The notes under the pieces were generated by a model, which had not been told where the DNA came from, searched no databases, and saw only the letters and a list, made by a program, of their open reading frames with translations. Positions 14,501 through 27,061 of a stretch of 64,000 nt of DNA are shown here, piece after piece; position 1 is the stretch's first letter, and every line of letters begins with the position of its first letter. The translations under genes and the position numbers were made by a program. The stretch is from Rachycentron canadum (lineage: Eukaryota; Chordata; Actinopteri; Carangiformes; Rachycentridae), in NCBI GenBank assembly GCA_038496675.1, contig CM076669.1:12374760-12438759 (forward strand), written 5' to 3'.

Positions 14501-17500
14501 ACTTAAAATTGGCTGTTGCGATCTCTGTAAAAAGATGACTGTCCATTAAATATATGTGCTTCTAAATAATCACTGTGTCTCTGCATGAGAGAAGTGAACA
14601 GCAACATATGGAGTATTTGTTACTTACATTAATTGTAATTGTGAAATTGTGTGGGACAGAAACTAATTTCCATTAGTTACATAGTTTCTACTGCCAGACA
14701 GATACTGGATATTTGAGGCCAATGCCAATATTTATGTTTAAAGCCGATCTCTTAGACTTGTTTTTTTAATTAAACTGCATGTGACATATGATACATACTG
14801 AGTGGGACACTTCACACTTGAAAAATCAACATGTCAGTTCTCTTTGGTGGACAAATTAATGGCCAACAACCAATACAGATATATCTGCAATAAGCAAACA
14901 ACAGTGATCTGTCCAACTGGCTGCCTGCATCTAGCATCTAGCTACAGAGGACATTATTCAACAGGTTTCACAGGTGGAGTCCTGCTCTCCATGACAAGTT
15001 AAACTCAGGTTTCATTCTGGTGGATATATGCAAGTTCAAAGTATGCCAAAAAAAATGAGTGGATGAAAAGTGCAAGCAGACATGAGGATTCAAAGGCGTG
15101 GGCAGATTCAGAAACATCTCTCTAATTTACTCTTTTAACTACTCAAAATTACACAATCTATTTATTTTCATTAGAAAAACTAAACCCTTTATTTACCCTT
15201 TCTGTTTCCGTAAAACGTCTCTAACTGCTCTAATTGATTGTACCAAAAAAATACGTTTGAAGAGTGAGTTTATAGCACTGGGGAAATAAGAGAGAAGAGA
15301 GCAGCCAGAATTGTTGCCTTTACAAAACAATCCTTTGGTTAAGAAGTGTTTTAGTATAAAAGGAAAGGCTAATATGTGTTTTTTGGGTGTTTGTCAGTGA
15401 AGTCTCATGCACAACGTGACAGAGGGATAATGTTTTCCTCTTCAGAGAAAAGCATCTTCCACATACTTGAAACTGACCCAAGCTGCGAAATCCATCACAG
15501 AAAACACAAAGAGTTAATCTAGTTTCATCAAAGTTTCAGTTGTTATTTCACTGCATCCGTGTTCAGTGTTTTCACATCAACACTTCCTGTCAATCAGCCA
15601 ACCCCTGCAGGGGAGAAACTTCCTAAAAATGACTTTCAGACTCTCCTAATTAGGATGACAGTTATAGTCAAAAAAAGAAATCACTGTATCCTACATGCAT
15701 TGCAAAATTATTGTGAGATCCTAATTAGATGTAGACAGAGGTGTTCCTGGTAAACTCATCATCCCCTGCTTTCCCCAGACATTTATCCAGCAGTAACACC
15801 TTTTGACCTGGTGGAAAATTAACTAACACATTCCTGACACCGGATAAACAAACATGCATTAGAAACAGCACTAAAAGGGCTTTGTCAGCAAACCTTGATT
15901 CAAACATTAACAATAACAGGCCTCAATTTGTAGGGGAAGTAAACACAGAGCTCTTTACTATTGGTCAGGGATGTTTATTAAAGAATTAAGCTTCTCATCT
16001 TATCCCTGAGGTTGATGAAGAAAATGGTCCTATGTGTCATAGAGAAGAGCACTTACTACTCTCAAAGGAGGTGGCAGCATGCAGCAGACGAGTTCCATCA
16101 GCGCTGCGCTCAGCCTGGAAAGCCAGTTTTAACATCCCTTTCCACAGAGGATGTGACTCATGAGCAACAGCAGCTGCTATAAATAATTTGGGGTGCATTG
16201 AATTCTGATCAAAAGGCGATGTGGCATGTAAAAGTGTGCAGAGAGCGGAGGGAGGAGCGTGCAAAGAGAGGGACGATTCAAGAGGGGAGAAAGCAGAGAG
16301 TGAAAAATATTCATGTGGGGAAGGAAGCAGCAAAAAGTGGATGTGCAAAACTGTGTGTGCGTAGGGGAGGAAGCAAGGACGGGGAGACCAATCAAATAAA
16401 TGCAACTCAAACATCAGTGTCTGATGAAGGCGATTTTACTGACACTAAAGGCCTCTTTTAGGTTTATCTCGACTTCCTTTGGGATATCACCCGCCTCTTA
16501 TTTGTCAGTCAGAAGAAGGAGTTTTCCCTTTATCACTTAATAGTAGGGACACCCACACAAATCTGGTAATAATCATCATGAGGATAATAATAAAGACATC
16601 AAGTTGTCTACCAGCCAGTGGCGTGCAGCTTGAGGAAGCAGAGGACGAAGCTGTGTAATGAGAAGCTCTGACTAATTGAAAATATCAGCATGAGGCAGGA
16701 AGAGACAGAGGAGGACAGAGAGCAACAAACCAAACCACTGAGGGGAAAAGCAGGCTTTTAGACGTGTGGCACTTAAGATGACTCTGACCTTTGAACTTTC
16801 TGATGGAGAGCAAGTGCTGGGCAAATGTTGAAGCAAAAATCAATAAGGTATCGCATTATCATTAGTGCTGCCAGTTCCACTTATTTGCGATGAAGAGCAA
16901 CTTTGTTTTGAGCTCAGTCTTCATGTAATTAAGTCTCTGTATTTGAAAACTAGTTTCAGTGATATTTCACATCCACAAGCTTTAACTTTACCCTGTAGGC
17001 TTAATAGATTGCAATGTATGGTCCAAAAGACTAAGGGGGGGGGATTCTGTTAGTTTAATTGTGACTTTAGAGACAGAGATCAAGAGCAGCGCGTCTTACC
17101 GAGCCCCACTCCGACGATGAGCCTCCCCGTCAGCAGCACCTCTTTGCTGGGGGCGGTGCTCAGCACGATCCCCCCGACGGTGAAGAAGAAGCTGGCCAGC
17201 AGTATGCACACTCTGCGCCCGAAGAGCCCGTTGAGAAAGCCGCCCAGCAGGGCAGACAGGGCAGCCGCGGCCACAGTACTTGATATGAGCACCTCCTGCC
17301 ACAGGGCGCTCAGGTCCAGCTCCCTCTTCAGCAGGAGCATCGCCCCGGAGATCACCCCGGTGTCGTAGCCGAACAGGAAGCCACCCAGGGCGGAGAAGAC
17401 GGCCAGGACGTAGACGAAGCCGGGCGTGACATCCTGCTGGAACTGCTTGCGGGCAGCCCTCTCCAGGTCCCCAGTGGAGGAGGAGGAGGACGCTGCTGGT

Positions 17501-17691
17501 GCTGCTGCTGCTGCTGCTGGGGCACCCGCGGCGGAGGCTCCGGCGGAGGCGCCCTGGCTGCTGATGCTGGCGCTGGACGGAGCCTTGATGAGGCTCCGCT
17601 CTCCTCCGTCGTTCACTTTCTTCCACCGCTCGCCCATCAGGTTGCTCATACTCCGGAGGTTGTAGTCATGGTCCACCTGCTTCCGCGACAT
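5016..17691 (-). CDS. slc2a13: slc2a13 (proton/myo-inositol cotransporter, HMIT), 5' part only
   Basis: The gene encodes a 12-helix sugar-transporter-family membrane protein that carries myo-inositol with protons across plasma or vesicle membranes. Three coding exons are visible: 17100..17691, 6786..6945 and 5016..5224, joined in frame (phases 1 and 2) by GT-AG introns of about 10.2 and 1.6 kb. Together they give about 320 residues, roughly half of the family's usual ~630-650. The start MSRKQVDHDYNLRSMSNLMG and the block DLERAARKQFQQD closely follow the mammalian HMIT N-terminus as I remember it. Family motifs are present: FLFGYDTGVISGAM (helix 1), FGRR (loop 2-3), GRLIVGVGLG, SPPHLRG (loop 4-5) and PESPRW (loop after helix 6). 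The remaining exons should lie beyond position 1; I found none of them in 1-4900. Teleosts can carry a and b copies and I cannot tell which this is. Confidence 0.95.
5450..5650 (+). repeat. Teleost interspersed repeat with CCTTG tail
   Basis: The sequence GGGATCCCTCCTCTGTTGCT, then a T-rich stretch with TTAAAAGGGTTTTTG, then GTAAAGCCCTTTGAGAC and AATAAAATTCCCTTG followed by a short CCTTG run, matches a repeat seen across teleost genomes as I remember it. The microsatellite-like tail suggests spread as a non-LTR retroposon. It lies in slc2a13 intron 2. The edges are approximate. Confidence 0.7.
6786..6945 (-). CDS. slc2a13: slc2a13 coding exon 2
   Basis: The exon starts after CACAG and ends before GTCAGA on the minus strand. 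It encodes GIASMTVPVYIAE, SPPHLRG and NTLFITGGQF through GAFSYLQRDGW, i.e. helices 4-5 and the conserved loop of sugar transporters. Its 5' phase matches exon 1 (split Gly codon) and its 3' phase matches exon 3 (split Arg codon). Confidence 0.94.
6946..17099 (-). other. slc2a13 intron 1 (10.2 kb)
   Basis: No exon is recognised. The contents are AT-rich unique-looking DNA, a poly-T run near 7890-7910, a pyrimidine-rich patch at 7657-7745, a (CA)20 microsatellite at 11552-11592, and a fragment near 12628-12680 related to the inverted-repeat element at 48962-49342. Several short open frames occur, but none has a family motif. Confidence 0.6.
11552..11592. repeat. (CA)n microsatellite
   Basis: About 20 uninterrupted CA units. 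It inflates two overlapping plus-strand open frames with a His/Thr run that are not genes. Confidence 0.97.
17100..17691 (-). CDS. slc2a13: slc2a13 coding exon 1
   Basis: The ATG at 17691 opens a 197-codon exon ending at 17100 before GTAAG (phase 1). It covers the cytosolic N-terminus, helices 1-3 and the start of helix 4. Residues ~40-75 are a low-complexity Ala/Pro/Ser tract encoded by GCT/GCC and AGC repeats; human HMIT has a similarly disordered but differently composed stretch here, so the tract is probably variable. The exon is GC- and CpG-rich compared with the AT-rich flanks, consistent with a promoter-proximal exon. A second long minus-strand frame over the same bases is only a shadow. 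Confidence 0.95.
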
Positions 17692-18216
17692 ATGGGAAAT
17701 ACAACACAGGACAGGGCTGCTGAGTTGTATTTACTGCTTAACAAGAAAAAAGAAAACCAAAACACACTCGCACCCACTTCACCAATTTACCCCCCCTCGG
17801 TGTGGAGTTACTAAGTTGCCTCTCCAAAAGCCCACTCCCAAATACAGGGCTGGCTGCTGGATAAAGTTGCTCTGCAGCCTTGTGTGTCAGTGTTTCACAT
17901 CCCTGTGGTCCTGATGGGAGAGTTGAAGAAGACTGGGGAGGAAAGGTAAGATAGGAGGAGTGTAGTGGTCCAGTTCGTCACTACCAGCGTCGGCATGACG
18001 CAAAGAAGACTTGTTTTGGAAGCACGATGCTGGAGTGGAGAGAGTGGGTCGTTTATGCTGAGGATACGGTCTGATACAATTCAATTAAAACATGGAAATT
18101 GAAAATTGAACATAGGAACACTACAGATGAACAGGCAGTAAAAATAAAATAAAATTAAATTAAATCAATACTGAAATCAAGGGCAATTAGGATTTTCTCT
18201 TTGCTGTTTACTGAGC

Positions 18217-18245
18217 TGATGATGATGATGATGATGATGATGATG
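18217..18245. repeat. (GAT)n microsatellite
   Basis: About nine to ten perfect GAT units, roughly 0.5 kb upstream of the slc2a13 start codon. Confidence 0.95.
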
Positions 18246-20214
18246 CATTGAATCTGAATGGTGACTAGATTGCATTTCCAGGGTACAAGCAGCATCTGCT
18301 AGTCTTAAAGCACAAACAGGCCCAAAGTAACACTTGCAAACCAATTGAATACTAACAGAATAGCGTCATAACCTATTTTTGAAATTAGTTTGCCCAGATA
18401 AATATAAATGTAGATTATAGGAAAAACATTTTAAAAGGCTTCATGCCATGATGTTCCACCTGAAATACTGTACAACACAGGCAAACGGCTGCTCTCTGCA
18501 GGACTGACTGTGGCATTACAGGTCCGTGTCTCTGCAGGGGGGGGGTTGTCTAAACATACCAGTTGATCATTTTAAAAGGAGCTGAACAGAAACACTATAT
18601 TCCAGGGTTTTTCACTATGACGTTATAGTTTTGCAACCTGATTTGACTTCAGCTATTCAGCCAGCAAGAGTAGACATACTGCCTTTTTGAACGCGATGTC
18701 TTTGTTGGCTCCACTGAAGAGTTACAGTATATCCAAGCGAGCGGTGGTGTCCAGTTTACTCCCAAAATTAATTCTGGGAAGTCTGACATGTAGACATCCA
18801 ACAAAACAGGTGAGCTGCATAAGGATTTCTAACCTGAATCATTGTTGTGGCCTGTGCACAAAAGGATTCAAGTCACATGAGGTACATGTCCCCAGGTACA
18901 CTTTTACAGTACACTATTGATATTCAGTCATTTCCATTTGCCAAATCAGTGGGAAAAAATTTGAAACTAAACTCAAATTGCAACAGTATGGTGGAGTAGT
19001 GACGATGGCAAAAGGTAACTGAGTTTACTCCATCACAGGAACATGATTATGGATATATTGTTACCTTAACAAATGCTTCACATTTAGTGTAGTGGCATCA
19101 CTCAAGAAAACAACACAACACTTATGATCACTGCTGTGAGATATGTAACGCAAAAACATTTGAAATTTCCAAAAGCCCAAGGCGGCAATTCAAAGAGCCA
19201 TAATTGTTATGTGACTAAGACTAAAGGCGAGACAGTTTAATGTATAATCTTCTAATAAATATCTTTGTTAGACAATGGTGAAAAATATCCATTGCAATTT
19301 CCAAAATCACTGTTGAAAACAGTGATTTTATTCAGTTTACTAGATAATATGTGCTTTGTTTAAAAAAATGTCAAAAACAATTAGCAGAATATTAAAATAT
19401 AATTGTCTAAACCAAAGATAATTCCTCGCTCTCCTTTCAAAGTTTAAGATTTCTAAAGCGCAAAATCTATCAGTCGGCCCATGAAGACCTTCATCTTTCA
19501 TGTTCACAGCTCTCTTGACACTCAGCCATCACTCCCCCTTCTCTATTATTGATTCATGTTAAAGCACAAAACGTAATCTGTGAACGTGCTTCATGCCTGC
19601 AGCCCAGAGTAATGACATGGTTTTAAATGTGTTCATGTGCATGTATGGAGTGGATCAATATGTGGACAGTGGTGTCACACAAAATGGAGAATGAGTATGG
19701 CCTGATAATGGCCCATGATTGAGCCCATTAGAGGAGGAGGGCAATAATGGGACAGGGTTCCTATGCACATGGTTTTGTGGTAAAAATTGATAATGTTTCT
19801 CCTAGGAAAACGAACATTGGAACTAATTTAGCCCTGCTGGTAGCAGGACACAGCTGTTGATCTGGCCCTATAGTTTGAAATTTGGTGTGCATCACAGCTA
19901 AAAATGTACTGTGTAATGCGTAATCTTTACATCATCACCAAAATCAGTTTCCACATAATCATACACAAGGAATTATGAAAACATGCTGGTGGATTCCCTT
20001 AAATTTTACTGAACACATTCATGTCCCTCAGGGGAATAAGTAAACTCTTTACACTTGATATCTCATGACCTTCCATTGCTTGGAAATTTACTGAGCACAT
20101 TTTATTTCTACATATATATAAGATGTATAAGCTCATATATAAGCTCATTTAAACTAGTAGCCTACTGTAGAGGAAAAACATGTTTTCAAACAAGTGCTGC
20201 TCTCCTATTGCCTT

Positions 20215-20240
20215 GTACACCTGTCCATGAACAGGTGTAC
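20215..20240. repeat. 10-bp perfect hairpin followed by C10
   Basis: GTACACCTGT and ACAGGTGTAC are separated by six bases (CCATGA), then ten C. No gene or factor site can be assigned. Confidence 0.8.
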
Positions 20241-20904
20241 CCCCCCCCCAAACAAGTAAGGTCTTATAGATCTGCTAGTTTGAAAACTGGCCCTTGAATC
20301 TGCTCCTTCAACCATTTAGGCAGAGGTTTTAAATTATTAAGAATTATTCATATTATTTTCTTTATATCGTATCAGTATTACTGAGGAAATGTTAGAGAAA
20401 GAATTAATTGCACCAATTCTTATTTTCGTTTATGTCATGAATTTCAATAAAATAATTGTCCCTTGAGAGAATAATTAAACTAATGAAACATTTAAATACT
20501 AATTGCCTCTTGTCTCGTTAGGAGGCAGCTGCTCTTGGTGTTGACGTATGAAACTGGTTGCTATGGAGAGAGAATATGTTCACGAAAGTCCTTCCAAATC
20601 TCGCATTTCACTCTGAGACGCTGGAGAAAAAGTATTGAGAGCAGTTTTTCGAAGATATCTGGAGAAGACACAAAGAAGACCGGGAAAAAAGGAGCGACAT
20701 CGACGACTATTGACCACTGTCAAATTATTATCGAGACAAATGTGAGAATTTAGGGAAAGATTAGTTTATATGCATTTTGCCTGAAGGGCATCAGCTCTTG
20801 TTTCACTGTGGAAGTCAGTGCAGATATTAGAGAGTAGAAATGCCTCAGACCTCCATCCCTCTGGATGAGGCTCTGTTGATCTGAGAGGCTTCATGATGTG
20901 AGGA

Positions 20905-21135
20905 TTAGATGTGAGTATGAAGCTCCCTCTGCTGGAGACGTGGTGGGAGGCAGATGGTCTCTGTGTCCCATCCTGAGAGAATAGCGTCCAACAGCTCTGT
21001 GAGGAAGTCCACAGCCCTGAAGACTGAAGTCTGTGTGAAGTGGATCATCTCTCTGCCCTCCACCTTGTTCAGCAGGGAGTTAATGTAAAGGTAAGATTCA
21101 TCATCAATGACCAGGGGAGGATGATAAAGGAGCAT
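20905..21135 (-). other. Unassigned coding-looking open frame
   Basis: A 76-residue frame contains LVIDDESYLYINSLLNKVEG and FRAVDFLTELLDAIL, with a balanced composition and heptad-like Leu/Ile spacing unlike the noise frames nearby. A splice-acceptor-like CTTACAG sits just before its first ATG. The block is GC-richer than its surroundings. It could be an exon of an unplaced minus-strand gene, a gene relic, or part of a mobile element. I do not recognise the protein. Confidence 0.25.
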
Positions 21136-24100
21136 CCTGTAAGTCGTCCTGCAGCCCAGGCATCACACAGGACAAGACATCTGCCCACAGGAGATTCAGC
21201 TGCTTCCTCTCACATCCTGTCCACAGCTGACCCACTGATTGTTTGTCTTCCTGCAGATCTTCGCACGTGCCCGGATGAAGATGTATTGCTCTGATGACTG
21301 TGCGTTCGGTTCCACCTCCGTCTGTGTGGTCAGTCCGTGTCCTGTCGTCAGTAAATGTGATGTGTTGCTGCTGTTCAGAGAACGGTGGGTGCGGTTGTAT
21401 GATGAGAGTTGTGGATAGAAGTGTGTAGTTGTGTAGCTGTGTGCTGGAGTGTCTGTTTTCCTGCTGTCAGTGGAAGTTTTGTGGAGTGTAGCAGGTTTGT
21501 TTGCTTTGTTTTAAGAGAATGATGTCAATATTTTCACTGATGGGTAAGTTAAACCATTTATTAGGTGTGTGGTGTGATGCTATGTTACATTGACTCCAGC
21601 CACTAGAGGTCAGGAGTTTCAAAGTGCTGTGATTCATTTTCTGAATGAGTCTATCAGCCTGCACTTACTGGAACAATGTTCAATCCAATCTTAAAATAAA
21701 ACATAATGGATGTAATGGAAAAATATAAAAGTCTCTCTTTTTTAACATTATGAACAGTAGGAAACATAAATGTTGATGGAGCACTGTCAGAGGGTTTGGG
21801 TTAGGGAGGGTTAGTCCCTCCTAAACACCTGTTATATTATGAAGTGTTCAAAACATGGACTTCTTTCAATGTCACACAAAAGGTTTAGATGAAACACTTA
21901 TTTCATTCATTAGTAGCTCTATAGTAGTGTTATTTGTGGCAGCATTTTTAATGTAGTACATAATCATTACATATGAATCTTATTTGATTACATCTTCATG
22001 TTAACTGATGAGTATTAGACAGAAATGGTAAGAAGCTGTAGGTCATTAATGTCAGGCGATTATGGAGGAAGTTATTTACACCTGGAATCTTTCTACTGTG
22101 ACATGTTAAAGCATATTTCTTAATATATGCCTACTTAATCGGACTTGGATGCTAAACCCCACTCCCAAAGGCCACTATTATTTAGCTGTTTAAATATTCT
22201 ATATAATATAGATAATAATGACATTTTTGTTTGTCATGTTGAATTTCATTATTTCTTGAAGACTAAATGTGACAGTGATATTAGATTAGATTTTTTGTAG
22301 CCCGATATAAGTGAAGAGAAGTGAAGTGAAGAGAGGCACCGTTTAGAGATGACAAATCCTGGTGGACTGTCAGGTCTCAGGTTTCACGCCTCAGGTCAGT
22401 AGCTGGTCGAGTCTCAAGGTTTATGACATTAGAACAAGATTATTTCCTCCTTGAAGCAAGACTCCATTATCAGGCTTAACTTGTGAAATCAACCATATTA
22501 CCACCAGGAACTTTACAAAAAATACCAAAATGTGTGTGCATTCTGTTCTATAGCTGTTAAATATTGCAGGACCCAAGTACATAAGGAAGCCCTGGTTTGT
22601 GAGGAGGATAGGAGCAGTTTTTTAATAACAGTTCTGAGGTAACATATCATAGCATTTTGATCTCCAATGTACGGTCTAAGTGGGTTTTGACAACTAAATC
22701 CAATATATTTTGACATGTCATACTGCAGCAGGTGTAATTAATAACAGTTTTAAAGATGGCCTTGTGAGTGAGTTGCAGGGTCCCGTATATGCAAGTTGGA
22801 TCACTTTAAATAGAAAAAGGGCCCAATCACGTCAAATGTTATTAGTTCCTCTTGTGTTTTCAGTTCCATAGTAAGTTCTACATTTTTTTAGCCCATTTTA
22901 GCTCACTGTTTTGATTTTAGAGCACTTTAATAGCATGATTTTATTGTATGACGTATCTCTGATAAACCCTCTGTGTGCTTCGTGATCAGCACAATTTTAG
23001 CAAAGCAAAAACGAGCGAGAACATTGTACGATTCTTGCCGGTGGCCAGAAACATGAATTAGCCATTTTGCCTGACACCTAGTGACCAAAAACTAATCAAT
23101 TTTGCATTTAGACAATCAAAATGCCATAGGTTTTGTAAAGGTCAAAATCTAAGTATATTAAAAATGAAAGAAATTACCAGCACCTATGGCTTAACTATGC
23201 AGCTTAACATTTATCAAACAGCTGAATCTCTATAATTTGCATTCATTAACAGTCTCCAGCTGCAGCAACAAACCTCTGATATACCCAATGTGCTACCTGA
23301 GCAGCAGCCAACAGAAGGATGGTGAGAAAAGGGGAACAACCAGTGTGTAAAGACTTTTCTTTTCTTTTTGCAGGAGTTGGTGGATACCAAACCAGGTAAG
23401 GCAATGTTAATAATGCTCCACGTCTGCTGGAGCACAGTTGAAAAAAATCTGACAAAATTAGACAATTAGAAGTTTTGATACACATGAATACACACATTTA
23501 TCCACTTAATTTGAACTTAAGTTTTATCTCCATTCTGTAACCAGTTTCAACAGTTATAGCTTTGTTATATATGGTGAATGTAGTCTTTTGTAAACACACT
23601 AAGAACTTTCTTTAAATGTGTCTTTACTGGCAGACAAAGGGTTAGGGTGAAAGACGTCAGGTAATGTAGCCAGCTGATATGTTGCTAATTGTCACTTAAT
23701 CCTTTTACCACCTCTCTGATTTAATTTAATAAGCGTTTGGGTCAGTTTGCAGCTCTGAATACAATATTTGCATAAAAAGAAATCTGAATAACTACAGGAT
23801 CCACCTTTAAACTTTGTCTGGCATTTTCCCCTCAGCACTCAGAATGAAAAATAACTAACTACATCCTGGTTCACATAACTCACCCAGTCCTCCATTGTAT
23901 TCTTTTAACCATCAACACATTGTCTATTTCACAATCGTTTGCCAAAAGTAAGCATCCCTCCTTCATAACACAAGACTTAATAATTTACTTATTAGGTTTG
24001 TGGTTGGTGAAACTGACATATTTCCTTTTTCTAGCTGTTTCTTACTTACACAGTATTTTGTGGAGAGAATGAACTACATACAAAAAAACCCCAGATATTA

Positions 24101-24559
24101 TCCAGGTGTCATTTCTCAACATTATTGTATCGAGAAAATAAGAGGTTTAAAGAAATAAGAGAGCAGGCTCAAGTTGCAAACTATCCTGATATTGAGTTTT
24201 ATAGACTGTGTTTGTGCATCCATTCGTGTGTGGGTTTCCTTTGCTAAATCTTTTGACTTCCTGCAAATCAAGGTCTCTCCTTTGTCCGTTCACACACACA
24301 TAAACACATTCATGATTTCCCACGGGACTATATAGCACAAGGCCCTATTGTTACCATAAAATTGTTTAACATTAGTGTTAATGCAACATGATAATCAGGA
24401 CATGCTTTAAAATTAAAAAAAAAAAAAAAAGTAGTTTTCCATCACTGTGACCACTTCCGTGTTTCTGCCTAATTACCTAGGTTAATGTTTAATCTTTTTT
24501 GTTTCCTGGTATTTGCAAAGAAGTTCAAGTGTCTTTCAAGCAATGTGTGTGTATGGAAA

Positions 24560-24644
24560 CTGCATATATAATCCCATGGTGGGCTGTTTGCGTAGTGCCT
24601 CCTGGTTTCACCTGCTGTCCTGCAGCAAAGAAGCATCAGGCAGC
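24560..24644 (+). promoter_or_regulatory. Candidate TATA box and 5' leader of the mucin gene
   Basis: CATATATAAT at about 24563-24572 lies some 75 bp before the ATG at 24645, which would place transcription start near 24595 and leave a short leader. A TATA box suits a strongly induced, tissue-restricted secretory gene. The placement is inferred from sequence only. Confidence 0.35.
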
Positions 24645-27061
24645 ATGTCCTTACATACATGGATGCTGGCTGGCTTCTCACTGATCGCAGGTACCATACA
24701 ATCTTTTGTTTAATCATTTGAATATGAAATAATTCTTTTCAGCAGAAAAGTGACATGAGATGAGGATTGTACAAAATCAAATATTGCCTACAATACAATA
24801 TGACAAAAGAATGTGGGCAAAATTTTGATTAGAAAACAGATTTTAACATAAACAACAGAACTGTCTAGATGAAATAATTTAACATTATTATTCTGTAGAA
24901 AAAACTATTTAAGGTTGTTAAGGTTGTTTCTGTTAGTTCTTAATTCCTTTTCATTTATCCACTTTATGAGTTGAACCAGAGATCATCAACCATCTTCATC
25001 ACATTTGGAAGACTGAAGAAATGTAATGTGCATTGTTGTTGCATTGAGTGGTAGAATGAAATTAGCATTTTTTTTAAGTACTGTACTTCAGGACAAATGT
25101 CAAGTACTAATACTTTACCAAAGTATTTATATTCTGTATTTATTTGTACTACACCTAAGAGTAATTATTTTACTCCACTAAATTTGACAGTTTTAGTTTC
25201 AAATTTTATGGATTTTAGACAAAAACATATGATATTATAAAAGATTATGCACTGTTGTAGATTAAGCTGCTCAACAGTTTAGGAAATATTAAATCAGATC
25301 CACCATCTACAACAGCAAAATGCTACTTGAACATTAATGCATCATATATATATAAAATCATCATATAGTCATATATAGGTCAACCCCAAAATTATTCACA
25401 GCCCTGGCAAATTTTGTTTAAAGTTACTTTTACTCAACCAGCAAGTTTTTTCTTGATTGGAAATGACACAGGCGTCTCCCAGAAGATAAGATGATATACA
25501 AGAGGCATCATTGTGGAAAAAATGATTTCTCAGCTTTTATTTAAATTTGAACAAAAAGTGGCACGTCCAAAATTATTCATACCCTTCTCAATAATCAATA
25601 ATCGTCTCCACTGGTATTTTTGCCCAGTCATCTTTAGCAATGAGCTCCAACTCTCTCAGGTTGGAGGGTCTCCTTGCCATCACCCTGATCTTTAGCTCCC
25701 TCCACAGATTCTCAATTGGATTCAAGTCAAGACTCTGGCTGGGCCACTGCAAAACGTTTATGTCCACTAACCATTTCTTTACCACTTTTGCTGTGTGTTT
25801 TGGGTCATTGTCGTGCTGAAATGTCCACCAGTGCCCAAGGCCAAGTTTCTCTGCAGACTGCTTGATGTTGTTGTATTTTCATGGTGCCGTTTACTGTGAT
25901 TAGGTTCCCTGGTCCATTGGGTAAAAAAAACACCCCCAAAGCATTAGTTTCCCACCACCATGTTTGACAGTGGGGATGGTGTTTTTAGGGTTGAAGGCCT
26001 CTCCTTTTTTACGCCAAATGAAGGATACATCATTGTGGCCAAACAATTAAATTTTTCTTTTCATCTGACCATAAAACAGAAGACCAGAAGTTTCTTCTTT
26101 TTCCAAATGAGCATTTGCAGAGTGGGCTTTTGTGTGCCTTATCTGGAGAAGTGGCATCCTCCTTGGTCTGCGTCCGTGGAACCTAGCAGTGTGCAGTGTC
26201 CGTTGGACTGTCTGCCTTGAGACGTTGCCACCAGCAGAGCCCAGGTTCACCAGGATGGCCTTGGTGGTGGTCCTTGGACTCTTTTTCACCTCTCTCACTC
26301 ATTTTTGTCTTCCGACCACGTCCTCCGAGATTTTCCATAGTGCGGAACATCTTATATTTTTTAATAATACTTTGCACTGTAGCCACTGGAACTTGAAAAC
26401 ATTTAGATATGGCCTTGTAGCCCTTTCCTAGCCGCGGGTCCTCAGTGAGCTCCTTTGTCTTATCCATGGCCGTCCACAAAGGAACTGCAGAGCTGCTGTT
26501 TTTCACCTGCTGAGCTGATTAAAACAGCTGTTCCCAATGAATCAGGGTCATGCTTTAGAACAGCACAGAACTTTGGATTTTCCCACAGACTGTTACAGTT
26601 TGCAAAGGGTATGAATAATTTTGGACATGCCACTTTTTGTTCAAATGTAAATAAAAGCTGAGAAATCATTTTTTCCACAATGATGCCTCTTGTATATCAT
26701 CTTCTGGGAGACGCCTGTGTCATTTCCAATCAAGACAAAACTTGCTGGCTGAGTAAAAATAACTTTAAGGCAAAATTTGCCAGGGGTGTGAATAATTTTG
26801 GGCTTGACTGTCTAATATAGGGTGGGTCGCAGAAGCTATTTTTTCTGAATTTATTTTTGATACTTAAAGTACAATTTACTACACTACATGTGTACTTTTA
26901 CTTAAATTACATTTCCAACAGTTTTTATACCACAGTGTTCAATATTAGGATTGTTGCTGGGAGTGTTATTTATTTATTATCCCTAATTTGTGAAGATTTT
27001 TAGTGTATTTCCCTCCTAGTTTCAGGGACAGGTGAATCAGTCACAGCAGAAACTCAGAAAT
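24645..27061 (+). CDS. Mucin exons 1-2: signal peptide
   Basis: Exons 24645..24690 and 27020..27061 encode MSLHTWMLAGFSLIAVSGTG followed by a short polar stretch. The split Val codon is completed across the intron. A hydrophobic core (MLAGFSLIAV) followed by SGTG is a typical cleavable signal, likely cut after SG. The 2.3 kb intron between them carries the Tc1 element. The start is chosen because it is the ATG that puts this hydrophobic core in frame with the D1 exons; an in-frame ATG 132 bases upstream (24513) would bury the signal. Confidence 0.8.

Larger units (their letters stand above)
17692..24644. other. Intergenic interval between slc2a13 and the mucin gene
   Basis: The two genes diverge from here, so both promoters should fall inside. 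Visible items are a (GAT)n run at 18217-18245, a 10-bp perfect hairpin at 20215-20240 followed by ten C residues, and a GC-richer block at about 20520-21420 with an unassigned minus-strand open frame. In mammals LRRK2 occupies the equivalent place, but no LRRK2-like frame is seen. Confidence 0.6.

Noticed and set aside
16037..16461. Overlapping open frames on both strands near 16.2 kb
   Set aside because: Composition is pyrimidine/purine-skewed, with no family motif, and the block lies inside slc2a13 intron 1. It is probably chance.
17096..17626. 176-codon minus-strand frame overlapping slc2a13 exon 1
   Set aside because: It is an Arg/Pro/Ser-rich out-of-frame reading of a GC-rich exon. The other frame matches HMIT throughout.
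20535..20753. 72-codon plus-strand frame (Lys/Ser-rich)
   Set aside because: No recognisable motif and no splice partners in frame. It is kept only as part of the unexplained 20.5-21.4 kb block.
25960..26720. Several plus-strand frames of 60-100 codons
   Set aside because: They are antisense readings of the Tc1 transposase and its inverted repeats.
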